A DNA stretch of 64,000 nt from Lachnospiraceae bacterium. GTDB taxonomy: Bacteria > Bacillota > Clostridia > Lachnospirales > Lachnospiraceae. The notes beneath the pieces are model-generated. The model was not told the origin of the DNA. It made no database searches and saw only the letters and a program-made list of their open reading frames with translations. Positions 63,750 through 64,000 of the stretch are shown piece after piece. The position numbers were made by a program, and so were the translations under genes. The DNA is taken from contig CAJTDN010000002.1 of assembly GCA_910574865.1 (NCBI GenBank), positions 186,001 to 250,000 on the forward strand, in the 5' to 3' direction. The first letter of the stretch is position 1, and each line of letters starts with the position of its first letter.

Positions 63750-64000
63750 TTATATTCGCTTTTTCCCATCTGTCAATAGCTTTTTCCGGCCAATCGTCGT
63801 ATTCCCTTCTCGAAGATGCACCTGCAGCGTAATCTTTTTATTTTTATATTCTTTTCCGGCAATCAGTTCCCCCACCAGCCTTACCGTCTCTTTCGCAAGC
63901 TTCTCTATCGGCTGGACAATGGCTGTCAGCCTCGGCTCTGTCAATTTTGTGATAAATGTCCCGTCATAAGCAACGATTTTTATGTTCTCTGGTACCCGCA
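63750..64000 (-). CDS. LacI family regulator (5' end outside window)
   Basis: The frame is open at 64000 and reads VPENIKIVAYDGTFITKLTEPRLTAIVQPIEKLAKETVRLVGELI…, the C-terminal end of a LacI-type sugar-binding domain, ending at 63750. The DNA-binding part is beyond the window. It likely represses the GH32 gene through the twin palindromes. Confidence 0.88.
   Translation of the reverse strand, partial: RVPENIKIVAYDGTFITKLTEPRLTAIVQPIEKLAKETVRLVGELIAGKEYKNKKITLQVHLREGNTTIGRKKLLTDGKKRI

Overview
The window looks like the chromosome of a spore-forming gut Clostridium relative, most likely family Lachnospiraceae. This rests on the order comM–dprA–topA–codY, a sigma-K gene with no pro-sequence, perfect-CIRCE groESL, YesM/YesN-type two-component sensing, a Tn916-style cysteine-rich KTR protein and a glycyl-radical microcompartment locus. 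The genus cannot be fixed from the sequence alone. No rRNA, tRNA or CRISPR was seen.

Layout. 1–8074 is ordinary chromosome: an SbcD-like phosphoesterase cut by the window edge, an AraC regulator with an MFS transporter, a large hybrid sensor kinase and lrgAB. 8107–19990 is an AT-richer mosaic island between lrgAB and rlmD. It holds an ABC-F fragment, a two-MATE efflux cassette with AraC–GNAT and PadR regulators, a KTR protein, three tandem type I toxin–antitoxin units, a RelB antitoxin with a broken toxin, two truncated copies of a domain that also forms the tail of RlmD, a DUF1016 nuclease, and an AAA ATPase pseudogene split by a small MITE-like element. 19726–23288 carries rlmD, a radical SAM gene with internal repeats, a gutted MFS gene and its MarR regulator.

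23437–50427 is a deoxysugar (L-fucose/L-rhamnose type) utilisation region. It has an isomerase, an AraC regulator, L-rhamnose mutarotase, a sugar ABC importer (ATPase, two permeases, lipoprotein) and a two-component system. Then comes a 13-kb minus-strand bacterial microcompartment (BMC) operon, running from a strong promoter at 50399–50427 through the B12-independent propanediol dehydratase (glycyl radical enzyme) and activase, shell proteins, class II aldolase, PduO-like protein, CoA-acylating aldehyde dehydrogenase, Zn alcohol dehydrogenase, four BMC-H shell genes, PduL, BMC vertex protein, PduS and PduT. A DeoR regulator and an iron alcohol dehydrogenase follow. Inferred flow: sugar import, mutarotation, isomerisation, phosphorylation by a kinase not in this window, aldol cleavage, lactaldehyde reduction to 1,2-propanediol, dehydration to propionaldehyde, then propanol and propionyl-phosphate.

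50733–60938 is housekeeping: PHP phosphatase, groESL, codY, topA, dprA, comM, sigK. 61309–64000 is a decayed fructan locus: a LacI regulator cut by the window edge, a GH32 enzyme, and remnants of an inulin fructotransferase and a sulfatase joined by a deletion. Dispersed hairpin repeats with GTTAC…GTAAC-like ends sit in many intergenic spaces, and a different repeat has entered the response-regulator gene in frame.

Limits: all calls are by reading. Family names come from motif recognition and no database search was run.
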